Shown piece after piece: positions 6,616-15,777 of a stretch of 60,471 nt of DNA. Below the pieces are notes generated by a model. The model was given only the letters and a program-made list of their open reading frames with translations. It did not search any database and was not told the DNA's origin. The position numbers were made by a program, and so were the translations under genes. Origin of the DNA: an uncultured Pelagibacteraceae bacterium (GTDB taxonomy: Bacteria; Pseudomonadota; Alphaproteobacteria; Pelagibacterales; Pelagibacteraceae). Each line of letters starts with the position of its first letter. Position 1 is the stretch's first letter. The stretch covers positions 1 through 60,471 of the forward strand of contig CACDTF010000005.1 of NCBI GenBank assembly GCA_902555665.1. Direction: 5' to 3'.

Positions 6616-9306
6616 TTATCCAGTATTTTTCATTGCTGCAGAAATGCCTGCAATCGATGTCATTAAAGCATCATCAAGAAATTTTTTATCTAAATTTTTA
6701 TATTTTTTATTTGTTAATTTATTCATTACATTTGCCTGTAGTATATTTAGCATCTCTGTATAATTGTTTCTTATAAATAAAGCCTTTCTAAATTCTTTTC
6801 TCTCTTTTACCACTTCTTTAGGTGTAATTTTATTGTGCAATTTGACCAGTGCCTCAAATTGAAATCTTAATTTCTTACCAATTCTCTTTAATGAGGCATC
6901 AGCTAAATTGTTTTCATAAATAATTGATATTTCTGGATCCACTTTTGAAATTACCATATCTAAAATATCCATGGTTGACACAAAATATGGCCAACTTCTT
7001 TCCATGTCAGTCATGGTTCTTTTAAACTTTTTGATTGATCCATATCTCAATGCTTCAGTTGTGCCGAGCCAAGCAGGCAACATTAATCTAATTTGTGTCC
7101 AAGCAAACACCCAAGGGATAGCTCTTAAACTTTGAATATTATCAACATTTTTTCTTTTGGTTGGTCGTGATCCAATTGCGAGTTTTCCTAGTGATTTATG
7201 TGGTGTTACTGTTTTGAAGTAACGAATAAAATCCTCACTTTGATTTAGATATTTTCTATATGAAGATGTAGAAATTTCTGACATTTTTTGAATTAATTCA
7301 CGCCAATTTGATTTTGATCTTGGCGGCGGATTTAAAGAAGCATCCATTACAGATCCAATATAGCTACAAAGGTTATATTCAGCTAAAGGTTTGTATCCAT
7401 ACTTTTGTTGAATCACCTCACCTTGATCAGTAATTCTTATTTTGCCATTAACTGTTCCTGAAGGTTGTGATTTTAAAGTAGCCTGAATAGGTCCGCCTCC
7501 TCTTCCTGGAGATCCACCTCTACCATGGAAGAAAACAAGATCTATTTTATATTTTTTTGCCAAACTTCTAAGCTCCTCTTGAAGTTTATATTGATGCCAA
7601 CTCGCAGATAATTTTCCAGCATCTTTACTAGAGTCAGAATATCCAATCATAACTTCCTGCTTTGAATTAATCATTTTTCTATACCATGAAAGTTTGAATA
7701 AATTTGACATTACACCATTAGCATTTTTTAAATCATCCAGAGTTTCAAAAAGTGGAACAACTCTTAATAAATTTTTGTTTTGTGCCTGCATTTGTAAAAA
7801 ATAAACAGATAAAATATCAGAAGCCGTTGAGGTCATTGATATTACATATGCACCTAGGCATTCAATTGGTGTTTTTGCTATCTGTTTGAAAGTACTCCAA
7901 ACTTCTTTATTTTCTTTATCTTTTATTTTTATTTTATCAACAAAAAATTTTTTTTCGTTTATAGATTTATTTAATAATTTTACTTTTTCTATTTCACTTA
8001 AAGAATAATATTTTATATTTTTTTTCTTATTAAAAATTTCGTTTAAAAGTTTTTCATGTCTATCTGCCTCTTGTCTTATATCTAATCTTGCTAAATTAAT
8101 TCCAAAGCACCTGACTCTTCTCATTAAATCTAATAGGTCTGCATTTGCAATATACTCTCCGCGGTTTGCTTTTAATGATTTTCTTACTTCTCTTAATGGA
8201 AGAGTTATTTCATTTTTATTTTGAATTAATTTTTTTTCGTCTAAATCTACATCGTTATTTAAGTGATTTTCAATCAACTGATGGGTTAATCTTACCTTAT
8301 CTCTAATTGGTCTCAAAAAAACTCTATAAGGTTCATAGCTATTTCCTGTTGCTCTTTTAATTTTTGTAGAGCATTCTTCCATTGATAAATCTTGTATCAA
8401 TTTAGTAAGTTCTTTCTCATATAGTTTTGCAGCTTGCCATCTAGAAAATAAAATTACCTTTTTTGTAACTTCAGCTGTTACATTAGGATTTCCATCTCTA
8501 TCTCCACCCATCCATGATCCAAATTGAATTGGATTAAAATCACGCGGTAAATCTTTCTTTAAATTTTTTCTGAATATGTCGTTAAGTCTTTTATAAACTT
8601 TAGGAATGGTATCCCAAAGACTATCCTCGATAACAGCTAAACCCCACCTCGCTTCATCTAATGGAGATGGTTTAGTCCTTTTAAGTTCATCTGTTTTCCA
8701 TATTATTGCAATTTCCGAGTAGAGCTTCCTATCTAATTCTATAATCTTAGATGGATATTTTTTATAAAGATGTCTTTGCTCCATAATTTCAATTAAATTG
8801 GCATATTTTTGAATTAAAGTTCTTCTTTTTACTTCAGTAGGATGAGCGGTAAGTACAATGCCTATATCAAGTTTTGTAGCTTGTTCGTAAATTTTTTTAT
8901 CCGAAATTTTTTTATTTTTAAATAAACTTTCTATTATATCTTCAATGAAAAGATTTTGATTTTTACTTTTAAAATATGGATTTTCAAATTCATTTAACTT
9001 TCTAGATGCATCTAATGACTCAGCTAAATTCATTAAATTTAAAATATGTGAAAATGCTCTTGTTAATTTAAATGTATTTTTAGGAGAAAGTTTTTTTACT
9101 TCTTTCGAAATTTTTGAAAAAATTTTACTTTTATTTTTATCTGATAAAGTATTTTTTGATAATAATCTAAATTTTTCAACAATACCAAAAAAAGCTGAAC
9201 CTTCCTGATCTTTAATTACTCTTCCAAGAAAAGTTCCTAATAATCTAATATCTTCTCTTAAAAGCTTTGTTGGTATTCGCTCATAGTAAAGATCTCTTTT
9301 CTTCAT
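6616..9306 (-). CDS. ppc: phosphoenolpyruvate carboxylase
   Basis: An 896-residue enzyme matching the full length of bacterial PEP carboxylases. Visible signatures are the catalytic-His motif VLTAHPTEVKRRT, the second signature around VFFHGRGGSPGRGGG, the QPSGTVNGKIRITDQGE block, and the conserved C-terminal NTG. It forms oxaloacetate from PEP and bicarbonate and refills the TCA cycle. The start used here overlaps the end of the SMP-30 gene by 26 bases; the conserved core (DIRLLGTFLGRVIKDQEG) begins at about residue 19, and no nearer downstream ATG would preserve it. Its position inside a sugar-acid catabolic run is unusual. Confidence 0.95.
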   Translation of the reverse strand: MKKRDLYYERIPTKLLREDIRLLGTFLGRVIKDQEGSAFFGIVEKFRLLSKNTLSDKNKSKIFSKISKEVKKLSPKNTFKLTRAFSHILNLMNLAESLDASRKLNEFENPYFKSKNQNLFIEDIIESLFKNKKISDKKIYEQATKLDIGIVLTAHPTEVKRRTLIQKYANLIEIMEQRHLYKKYPSKIIELDRKLYSEIAIIWKTDELKRTKPSPLDEARWGLAVIEDSLWDTIPKVYKRLNDIFRKNLKKDLPRDFNPIQFGSWMGGDRDGNPNVTAEVTKKVILFSRWQAAKLYEKELTKLIQDLSMEECSTKIKRATGNSYEPYRVFLRPIRDKVRLTHQLIENHLNNDVDLDEKKLIQNKNEITLPLREVRKSLKANRGEYIANADLLDLMRRVRCFGINLARLDIRQEADRHEKLLNEIFNKKKNIKYYSLSEIEKVKLLNKSINEKKFFVDKIKIKDKENKEVWSTFKQIAKTPIECLGAYVISMTSTASDILSVYFLQMQAQNKNLLRVVPLFETLDDLKNANGVMSNLFKLSWYRKMINSKQEVMIGYSDSSKDAGKLSASWHQYKLQEELRSLAKKYKIDLVFFHGRGGSPGRGGGPIQATLKSQPSGTVNGKIRITDQGEVIQQKYGYKPLAEYNLCSYIGSVMDASLNPPPRSKSNWRELIQKMSEISTSSYRKYLNQSEDFIRYFKTVTPHKSLGKLAIGSRPTKRKNVDNIQSLRAIPWVFAWTQIRLMLPAWLGTTEALRYGSIKKFKRTMTDMERSWPYFVSTMDILDMVISKVDPEISIIYENNLADASLKRIGKKLRFQFEALVKLHNKITPKEVVKERKEFRKALFIRNNYTEMLNILQANVMNKLTNKKYKNLDKKFLDDALMTSIAGISAAMKNTG

Positions 9307-10192
9307 TACTTATAATAAATTTTTTTTGTAAAACTCCTCTTGCATTTGTTTTTACACTAAAAAAGAAACCTGAATATCTAAATTTTCGCAGATCTGCTTT
9401 GCTCATCCCTTTTGTAGCTGTTGAAACATAAAGTTCTTTAGTATTTTTACCCCCAAATGCACAATTAGTTATATTTTTTGCTGGAAACTGAATTCTGTGA
9501 ATTAATTTTGCTTTTTTATTAAAAACTGAAATACAAGCACCATGGAAATGAGCTACCCATAAATTTTTATTTTTATCTAAAGTCATTCCATCTGGTGAAC
9601 CTTCATCAGAAGATAATTTTTTAAATATTTTTTTGCTAACTATTTTATTATTTTTATTTATTTTAATTTTGTAGATAGTTTTTTTTGGACTATCGGTATG
9701 ATAAAAATTATACTTATCGATAAACGCTGGTCCATTAGTAATTCTATAATTTTTATCAACTTTTATTAATTTAAAATTTTTATCTAATTTATATAAAGAA
9801 CCTTTTTCAATTTTTCTTTCCAAGTTATCCATGGTACCAAACCAAAGATTTCCAGCAGGATCTGTTTTACCATCATTAATTCTATTTAGTTTCAAGTTTG
9901 GTTCTATCTTTATAGATTTTAAAATTTTTTTTGATTTTAAATTTTGAATTCTTAATTCTCCCTGGAGACCTAAAATAAAAATATAATCTTTTATATGAGC
10001 GATAAAACCAATTTCTTTGTTTACTTTAAAGATTTTCTTTTTTTTATTTTTAATATTGAAAGAGCAAATTTTCTTTTTTTTAATATCTACAAAATAAATT
10101 GAGTTATGTTCACTAACCCATAATGTTCCTTCACCTAAATTACATCTTAATTTCCAAAGAGGTTTTGGTTCTGATGTTTTTATTTTATTCAT
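9281..10192 (-). CDS. SMP-30/gluconolactonase family sugar lactonase
   Basis: A 303-residue six-bladed beta-propeller protein. Divalent-metal ligands of the SMP-30 family are visible: the Glu of LGEGTLW in the first blade, the Asn-Asp of RINDGKTDPAGNLWFGTMD, and the Asp of SPDGMTLDKNKNLWVAHFHG. Family members hydrolyse aldonolactones to the free sugar acids. It follows the enolase-superfamily gene with an eight-base overlap and fits as the lactone-opening step of the sugar-acid pathway encoded upstream. The protein is exceptionally Lys-rich in line with the A+T-rich genome. Confidence 0.88.
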   Translation of the reverse strand: MNKIKTSEPKPLWKLRCNLGEGTLWVSEHNSIYFVDIKKKKICSFNIKNKKKKIFKVNKEIGFIAHIKDYIFILGLQGELRIQNLKSKKILKSIKIEPNLKLNRINDGKTDPAGNLWFGTMDNLERKIEKGSLYKLDKNFKLIKVDKNYRITNGPAFIDKYNFYHTDSPKKTIYKIKINKNNKIVSKKIFKKLSSDEGSPDGMTLDKNKNLWVAHFHGACISVFNKKAKLIHRIQFPAKNITNCAFGGKNTKELYVSTATKGMSKADLRKFRYSGFFFSVKTNARGVLQKKFIISNEEKRSLL

Positions 10193-11357
10193 TTACTTCA
10201 AACTCTTTAATAAAATCTTCATTTGGGTTTATACCAATACCTATATTATCTGTTATTGATGCATAACCGTTATTGTTTTTAACTTGGTCTAAAATTGAAA
10301 ATTCTTCTTTTGGCAAATCTGTAATAAAAATATTTTTTTCTGTTGTATCAAATTCAAGCATTGATTTTGATGGAAATAGTCCACCTGGCATATCTGGTTG
10401 TGCTGTCAACAAATGAAGATTAACCGCAATACTAACTGCAGAACCCCATACATGATTAATTACTGGTATGAAATTTGCTTGCGCTAATGCTGCAACTTTT
10501 AAATACTCCGTAATTCCCCCAAGTCCACAAACCTCTGGTTGAGCTATATCAATACATTTATTTGATATTAATTTATTCCAGCCATATTTGGTAAATTCAG
10601 CTTCTCCTCCTGCAATGCTGGTAAAGATTTTTTGTTTTAATTCTCTATAACCCTCATAATCTTCAGGTGCCACAGGTTCTTCAAACCAATAAATATCTAG
10701 TTCATCTAAACCTTTTCCAACATAAAGAGCATCTTTCAAATTATAAGCATGGTTGGCATCAACCATTAATTTAAAATTTTTTCCAACAGAGTCTCTTACA
10801 GCTTGAACTAACTTTAAATCCTCTTTTGGACCTAATCCAACTTTCATTTTCATAGCTTTAAAATTTTTTGATTTTATTTGCTTAGACTCTTCTTTGAACA
10901 AGTCGATTAATTCATCTAGAGATTTTTTTTGTAACATCATTCCATACCCATAAACAGGAATATCGTTATTATATTTACCACCAACAAGTTGATAAAGTGG
11001 AGAGTTTGTTTTCTTTCCAAGAATATCCCATAAAGCAATATCCACTCCTGATAATGCTTGAATTGGCATACCCTTTTGTCCACTATCTCTTAAAAGATTG
11101 TATACTTTTTGCCAGATATATTCTTTATTTAAAGGGTCTTCACCAATTATTAAAGGTTGTATGACATTTTCAACAATAAACTTGTTAGCTAAAGCTATAT
11201 TTCCAGGACCAAAACATTCACCCCAACCTGTTATCCCTTCGTCTGTTTGGATTTCGACTAAATGGGCTGTACGATGTTTATAATATTGTTGTGAGTAACC
11301 AAGTTCTTTTTCTAACTCATATCTAAGTACATGACTTTTAATAGAAGTTATTTTCAC
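10185..11357 (-). CDS. enolase-superfamily sugar-acid dehydratase or lactone cycloisomerase
   Basis: A 390-residue mandelate-racemase/muconate-lactonizing-type enzyme. An N-terminal capping domain (VEIQTDEGITGWGECFGPG) is followed by a barrel with the K-x-K base pair (AMKMKVG), metal ligands in DANHAY, FEEP and GGEAE, and the His of VINHVWGSAV. The overall pattern, including DANH and HVWG, most resembles D-galactarolactone cycloisomerase-type proteins. The neighbouring FAH and SDR genes instead favour an L-fuconate/rhamnonate-type acid dehydratase. Which of the two it is cannot be settled by eye. Confidence 0.85.
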   Translation of the reverse strand: MKITSIKSHVLRYELEKELGYSQQYYKHRTAHLVEIQTDEGITGWGECFGPGNIALANKFIVENVIQPLIIGEDPLNKEYIWQKVYNLLRDSGQKGMPIQALSGVDIALWDILGKKTNSPLYQLVGGKYNNDIPVYGYGMMLQKKSLDELIDLFKEESKQIKSKNFKAMKMKVGLGPKEDLKLVQAVRDSVGKNFKLMVDANHAYNLKDALYVGKGLDELDIYWFEEPVAPEDYEGYRELKQKIFTSIAGGEAEFTKYGWNKLISNKCIDIAQPEVCGLGGITEYLKVAALAQANFIPVINHVWGSAVSIAVNLHLLTAQPDMPGGLFPSKSMLEFDTTEKNIFITDLPKEEFSILDQVKNNNGYASITDNIGIGINPNEDFIKEFEVNE

Positions 11358-11363
11358 AATTAA

Positions 11364-12206
11364 TTATAAAGCAACTACCTTCGAGTTTTGCTCTCCTAGG
11401 TTTTCTATTGATAATTTCATTGTATCACCTGCTTTTAAAAACTGTTGAGGTTTCATTCCCATACCAACACCTGGAGGTGTTCCAGTTGTAATTATATCAC
11501 CTGCTTGAAGAGACATATATTTACTCAAATAAGAGACAATCACATCAACGTTAAATATCATTGTACTTGTATTACCTGTTTGCATTCTTTTTCCATTAAC
11601 ATCTAAACTCATCTTTAAATTGTTAACATCTGCAATTTCATCTTTAGTAACAAAGTAAGGACCGATTGGTCCGTAAGTGTCGTGAGATTTTCCTTTAACC
11701 CATTGACCCATTTTTTCAATTTGCCATTCTCTTTCACTCACATCATTAACTAAACAATATCCTAATATATGATCTTGAGCTTGGCTTTCAGAGATATGTT
11801 TTGTTTCTTTTCCTATAATAATTCCAAGTTCAACTTCCCAGTCTAATTTTTTAGATCCAGAAACTATTTCAACGTCATCATTAGGTCCAACTATACAACT
11901 AGTAGCTTTCATAAAAACTATAGGTTCAGAAGGAACATCAGCTCCAGTTTCAGCAGCATGATCAGAATAATTTAATCCAATAGCTACAAATTTACCTGGT
12001 TGAGTGATGCAAGATCCTATTCGATCACTTGCAGATAATTCTGGTAAAGATGATAAATCAGCACTTTGTAATTTAGAAATAGTCTCAAAATTTAAATGAT
12101 CTGGATTTAAATCTTTAACGTGAGAGCTAATATCTCTAATTTTACCATCCTTATCTAATACAGCTGGTTTTTCGCTTCCTTTATTTCCTACTCTTAATAA
12201 TTTCAT
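11364..12206 (-). CDS. fumarylacetoacetate-hydrolase-family protein (diketo-deoxy sugar acid hydrolase)
   Basis: A 280-residue FAH-fold enzyme. The metal site is seen as the E-x-E of LDWEVELGIIIG plus the Asp in GYCLVNDVSERE, with the C-terminal TTGTPPGVGMGM loop. Its N-terminus (MKLLRVG, then KPAVLDKDGKIRD) resembles the 2,4-diketo-3-deoxy-L-fuconate/rhamnonate hydrolases that split the end product of the non-phosphorylating 6-deoxysugar route into pyruvate and lactate. Annotation pipelines may call it ureidoglycolate lyase. Neighbouring SDR and enolase-type genes support the sugar-acid reading. Confidence 0.85.
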   Translation of the reverse strand: MKLLRVGNKGSEKPAVLDKDGKIRDISSHVKDLNPDHLNFETISKLQSADLSSLPELSASDRIGSCITQPGKFVAIGLNYSDHAAETGADVPSEPIVFMKATSCIVGPNDDVEIVSGSKKLDWEVELGIIIGKETKHISESQAQDHILGYCLVNDVSEREWQIEKMGQWVKGKSHDTYGPIGPYFVTKDEIADVNNLKMSLDVNGKRMQTGNTSTMIFNVDVIVSYLSKYMSLQAGDIITTGTPPGVGMGMKPQQFLKAGDTMKLSIENLGEQNSKVVAL

Positions 12207-12227
12207 ATTTATCCTTTTGTTATTTAA

Positions 12228-12971
12228 TTATATTGAAATTCCACCATCAACATGAATTGTACTTCCTGTTGTAAATGTTGCATCATCGCTAGCTAAATAA
12301 ACGGCCACAGCTGCTATTTCTTCTGCCGTACCTAATCTTCCCATAGGTTGTCTTGCTATAAAATCTTTTTTTGCTTGGACAGGATCAGGACTTTGATTGA
12401 CCCTATCTTGCCAAGAAGGTGAATAAACTGTACCTGGCGCAATTGAATTACATCTAATATTTTGTTTAACGAAATCTGCTGCAATCGCCTTTGTTAAACC
12501 AATCACCGCACCCTTTGTTGTTCCGTAAACAAATCTATTTGGAAAACCTTTAAAGCTAGATGCACATGAAGATATATTAATAATACTTCCACCATTTTGT
12601 TTAATCATTAAAGGTAAAATAGCTTTACACATAAAGTACATCGACTTAACATTTACATTAGAAGAAAAATCCCAATCTTTTTCATCACATTCCAATATTG
12701 TTCCATGATGAACAAATCCAACAGCATTAAATAAAACATCAACTCTATCTAAAGTTTTAGTAAATTCTAAAATTGCATTGTTGTCTGTTGAGTCTAGCTT
12801 TTGCACTTTAATCTCAGGATATTCTTTGTTTAAATCAGCTAAAGTTTTATCATTTAAATCAGTTGCAGTTACATGGGCACCTTCTTTGTGAAAAGCTATT
12901 GCTGTTGCTTTTCCAATCCCTTGGCCCGCTGCTGTTACGAGAATTTTTTTACCTTCTAATCTTCCACTCAT
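12228..12971 (-). CDS. SDR oxidoreductase, 2-keto-3-deoxy-L-fuconate dehydrogenase-like
   Basis: A 247-residue short-chain dehydrogenase with the cofactor loop TAAGQGIGKA, an Asp after the second strand (VTATDLND) that favours NAD, and the catalytic Ser and Y-x-x-x-K (NISSCASS, then VYGTTK). It has the C-terminal VDGG segment of classical SDRs. Sequence style matches the BDH2/2-keto-3-deoxy-fuconate dehydrogenase branch, which oxidises the C4 hydroxyl before cleavage by an FAH-family hydrolase. That hydrolase is encoded 21 bases downstream. It overlaps the upstream dehydrogenase gene by four bases. Confidence 0.87.
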   Translation of the reverse strand: MSGRLEGKKILVTAAGQGIGKATAIAFHKEGAHVTATDLNDKTLADLNKEYPEIKVQKLDSTDNNAILEFTKTLDRVDVLFNAVGFVHHGTILECDEKDWDFSSNVNVKSMYFMCKAILPLMIKQNGGSIINISSCASSFKGFPNRFVYGTTKGAVIGLTKAIAADFVKQNIRCNSIAPGTVYSPSWQDRVNQSPDPVQAKKDFIARQPMGRLGTAEEIAAVAVYLASDDATFTTGSTIHVDGGISI

Positions 12972-13837
12972 TTTTTATTTATCCTTTCGATTTCATTATA
13001 AAGTGAACTATGATCAGTGTTTCCATGACCATTATCGACAAGGGTTTTATACATTTCTTTCACTAAATTTGAAATAGGTAAATGTGTATTATATGAATTT
13101 GCACACTCCAAAATGTTATTCATGTCTTTTAAATGGGTAGATGTTTTACCTTTTGGTGTAAAATCTTTATCTATCATTCTTTTTCCATGAGTTTGTAAAA
13201 TTTTACTATCTGCCCAACCTCCAGATAGAGCTTTAATTAATTTTACTGGGTCAGCTCCAGCTTTTTCACATAAGGTTATTGCCTCCGCAACCGCTCCTAT
13301 TGTAACTCCTACTACAATTTGATTTGCTAACTTTGAAACTTGTCCACTACCAATAGGTCCAACTAAAGTTGGATTCCCCATAGCTTTTAAAACATCTGTA
13401 GAATTATCAAAGACACTTTGCTCTCCTCCGACCATTATAGCTAAAGAAGCTTCCTCAGCTCCAATTGTTCCTCCTGAAACTGGCGCATCTAAATAATTTA
13501 CATTTTTTGATTTTAAACTGTTTCCATATTTTGTTGCTGTAGTTGGTTTAACCGAACTCATATCAATAACAGTTGTTCCAGATTTTAAATTGTCTAATAA
13601 ATCTGAATTATTCATTATTGCATCAACAGCGCTGTCATCTGTTAACATTGTAATAATAAAGTCATTATTTTTAACAACTTCGCCTAAAGTTTTTGATATT
13701 TCAGCGCCAAATTCTTTCAAAGGTTCTGCTTTACTAATCGAACGATTAAATGCTTTTAATTTGAATCCAGATTTTAGTAAATTTTTAGCCATTGGCAGGC
13801 CCATAAGACCTGTTCCAATAAAGCCTATTTTCATCAT
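12968..13837 (-). CDS. 3-hydroxyisobutyrate-dehydrogenase-family oxidoreductase
   Basis: A 289-residue beta-hydroxyacid dehydrogenase. It has the NAD(P) loop IGFIGTGLMGLPMA, the substrate signature DAPVSGGTIGAEE, and the catalytic Lys in GQVSKLANQ. Relatives reduce tartronate semialdehyde or oxidise 3-hydroxyisobutyrate; in this operon a role on a C3/C4 product of sugar-acid cleavage is likely but inferred. A four-base overlap with dctM upstream and with the SDR gene downstream shows tight coupling to the TRAP transporter. Confidence 0.88.
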   Translation of the reverse strand: MMKIGFIGTGLMGLPMAKNLLKSGFKLKAFNRSISKAEPLKEFGAEISKTLGEVVKNNDFIITMLTDDSAVDAIMNNSDLLDNLKSGTTVIDMSSVKPTTATKYGNSLKSKNVNYLDAPVSGGTIGAEEASLAIMVGGEQSVFDNSTDVLKAMGNPTLVGPIGSGQVSKLANQIVVGVTIGAVAEAITLCEKAGADPVKLIKALSGGWADSKILQTHGKRMIDKDFTPKGKTSTHLKDMNNILECANSYNTHLPISNLVKEMYKTLVDNGHGNTDHSSLYNEIERINKK

Positions 13838-15150
13838 GGTTTTGGTTTAAACTCGTGGAAGTTTTGCGTCATTGCTTCTGGGAAAAACATAACACATGCT
13901 AATACAATTAATTGTATTACTATAAATGGAGCGAAGCCTCTAAATATATCTGTTAATGAAATATGTGGAGGAGCAACAGATTTTAAATAAAAAGCGGCAG
14001 GCCCAAACGGTGGACTTAAAAATGAAACTTGCATATTTACGCAAAATAATATTCCAAACCAAATAGGATCAAAACCAAGTGCTATAACTATTGGTAAAAA
14101 TACAGGCATTGCTAACAATACAATTCCAACCCAATCCATAAATGCTCCCATAATCAAAAACATAATCTGCATCATGAATATTAAATACATTGGTTTTAAA
14201 TCATAAGCCAAAATAGTTTCTGCTACATATTTAGGACCTCCAGCAAGAGAATAAGCACCTGCTAAAACTGTAGCACCAAAAGTAATAGTTAAAATTGTTC
14301 CTGATGCTTTAAAAGTTCTGGTTAATGCATCTTTAAATAAAAACCACGTAAGTTCTTTTCTTGCAAAAATTATAATTAATGTAGCAACTACTCCCATACC
14401 AGCTGCTTCTGTTATTCCTGTCATTCCAGAATAAATTGAACCTAATACAATTATTACAATACCAATAGGTGGCAAAAGACCTGGAAGGTATGACATTTTT
14501 TCTTTTAAAGTTAAAGCAGGCTCATCACTTAAAGGTGCCAAATGCGGTTGTAATCTTGTACGAATTAAAATGTATGTAATAATTAAACCTGAAATCATTA
14601 AACCAGGAACAATAGCTTCTTGGAATAACATTGTAATAGAAGTCTCTGTTGTTAATCCATAAATAATTAAAACAATTGAAGGTGGTATCATTGTTCCCAA
14701 AGATCCTGATGCACAAATAATACCGATCGACATATCCTGATCATATTTTAATCTCAACATTTGAGGCAGTGCAATCAAACCTAATAAAACTATTTCTCCA
14801 CCAATAATTCCACTCATCGCAGCCATAATTGTTGCCATGATGGCAGTTACAACACCTACTCCTCCTCTAGTTTTTCTTAGCCACGCATTCAAGGCATCAT
14901 ATAAATCTCTAGCTATGTTCGAGCGTTCGAGTAAGGAGGCCATAAATATAAATAATGGAACAGATAAAAAGGAATAAGTGACAACAAGAGAATAGTATCT
15001 TGAAAGTAATATGCCTAATGCATGTTCACCTATATATAAAAATACTAGTACTGCACCCATAAAACCAGATGCAAAACCCATCGGAACACCTATAGATATA
15101 AGTAATAACAATCCTACTATTAGTATTATCGAAAGTGATCCTATATCCAT
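13834..15150 (-). CDS. dctM: TRAP transporter large permease, DctM subunit
   Basis: A 438-residue, roughly 12-helix membrane protein of the TRAP DctM family. It shows the N-terminal GVPMGFASGF segment, the conserved SGTAAADAA-like region seen here as AMSGIIGGEIVLLGLIALPQM, and the SFLSPPFGPAAFYLK loop near the C-terminus. It forms the sodium-driven transport channel with DctQ for the substrate captured by the binding protein at 15778. It begins one base after the dctQ stop. The substrate is inferred to be a sugar acid from the downstream enzymes. Confidence 0.92.
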   Translation of the reverse strand: MDIGSLSIILIVGLLLLISIGVPMGFASGFMGAVLVFLYIGEHALGILLSRYYSLVVTYSFLSVPLFIFMASLLERSNIARDLYDALNAWLRKTRGGVGVVTAIMATIMAAMSGIIGGEIVLLGLIALPQMLRLKYDQDMSIGIICASGSLGTMIPPSIVLIIYGLTTETSITMLFQEAIVPGLMISGLIITYILIRTRLQPHLAPLSDEPALTLKEKMSYLPGLLPPIGIVIIVLGSIYSGMTGITEAAGMGVVATLIIIFARKELTWFLFKDALTRTFKASGTILTITFGATVLAGAYSLAGGPKYVAETILAYDLKPMYLIFMMQIMFLIMGAFMDWVGIVLLAMPVFLPIVIALGFDPIWFGILFCVNMQVSFLSPPFGPAAFYLKSVAPPHISLTDIFRGFAPFIVIQLIVLACVMFFPEAMTQNFHEFKPKP

Positions 15151-15151
15151 A

Positions 15152-15721
15152 TTATTTCAATTCTTTAGAAGGGTCGTATTGTTTTTCCTTAGGATTTCTC
15201 CAATCAATAATTAAATTATTTACAGATTGAACAGCAATAAGAAAAACACATAGAAGTGTTAGTGGCTTCATAGTAGCGGGAATTGGTGGATCCCAATAAG
15301 TTGCAAATCTCTCCCAATTTATAAATGATCTGTATGCATCTTCCATACCCCCATAAATTACAGCTGCTGCAAAAAGAACAATAATTAAAGTACTAATTAG
15401 GTCGAAAATTCTCTGTGTCGGTCTACTAACCCAATCATACAATAATACTATTCTAATATGGCTTCTTAATCTTGTTGCATATATACCGCCAACTAAATAA
15501 CAAACACCAGCAAGCCATAGACACAGTTCGTTTGCCCACAAAGTTGGTTTAAACAATACATATCTCATAAAAATTTCATACATCATCACAATTACAATTA
15601 CAGGAATTAAATATTTAATTGTGTGACTTAAAAATAAAGAAACTCTATCAATCCAATTTATTGGAAAATCATCTTTACTCGCAACTTTTTGATTTTGTTC
15701 TTGTAATTCTTTATCGATCAT
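15152..15721 (-). CDS. dctQ: TRAP transporter small permease, DctQ subunit
   Basis: A 189-residue protein with four hydrophobic helices and the usual DctQ layout: a cytoplasmic N-terminal tail, then the MYEIFMRYVLFKPTLWANELCLWLAGVCYLVGG core where the conserved W-x-x-E-L lies. It partners DctM. It is separated from dctP upstream by a 56-base gap holding a strong hairpin, so the permease genes are probably expressed at a lower level than the binding protein. Confidence 0.9.
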   Translation of the reverse strand: MIDKELQEQNQKVASKDDFPINWIDRVSLFLSHTIKYLIPVIVIVMMYEIFMRYVLFKPTLWANELCLWLAGVCYLVGGIYATRLRSHIRIVLLYDWVSRPTQRIFDLISTLIIVLFAAAVIYGGMEDAYRSFINWERFATYWDPPIPATMKPLTLLCVFLIAVQSVNNLIIDWRNPKEKQYDPSKELK

Positions 15722-15743
15722 TGAGTAAAAATTTAACTAATCC

Positions 15744-15765
15744 GAAGGGCCTTTTCAGGCCCTTC
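15744..15765 (-). terminator. intra-operon hairpin between dctP and dctQ
   Basis: A perfect 8-bp inverted repeat (GAAGGGCC / GGCCCTTC, loop of six) lies just after the dctP stop. On the transcribed (minus) strand it is not followed immediately by a long U-run, so it is more likely a partial terminator or an mRNA-stabilising 3' structure than a full stop. This would give excess binding protein over permease. Confidence 0.7.
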
Positions 15766-15777
15766 AAAATTGTTTTA

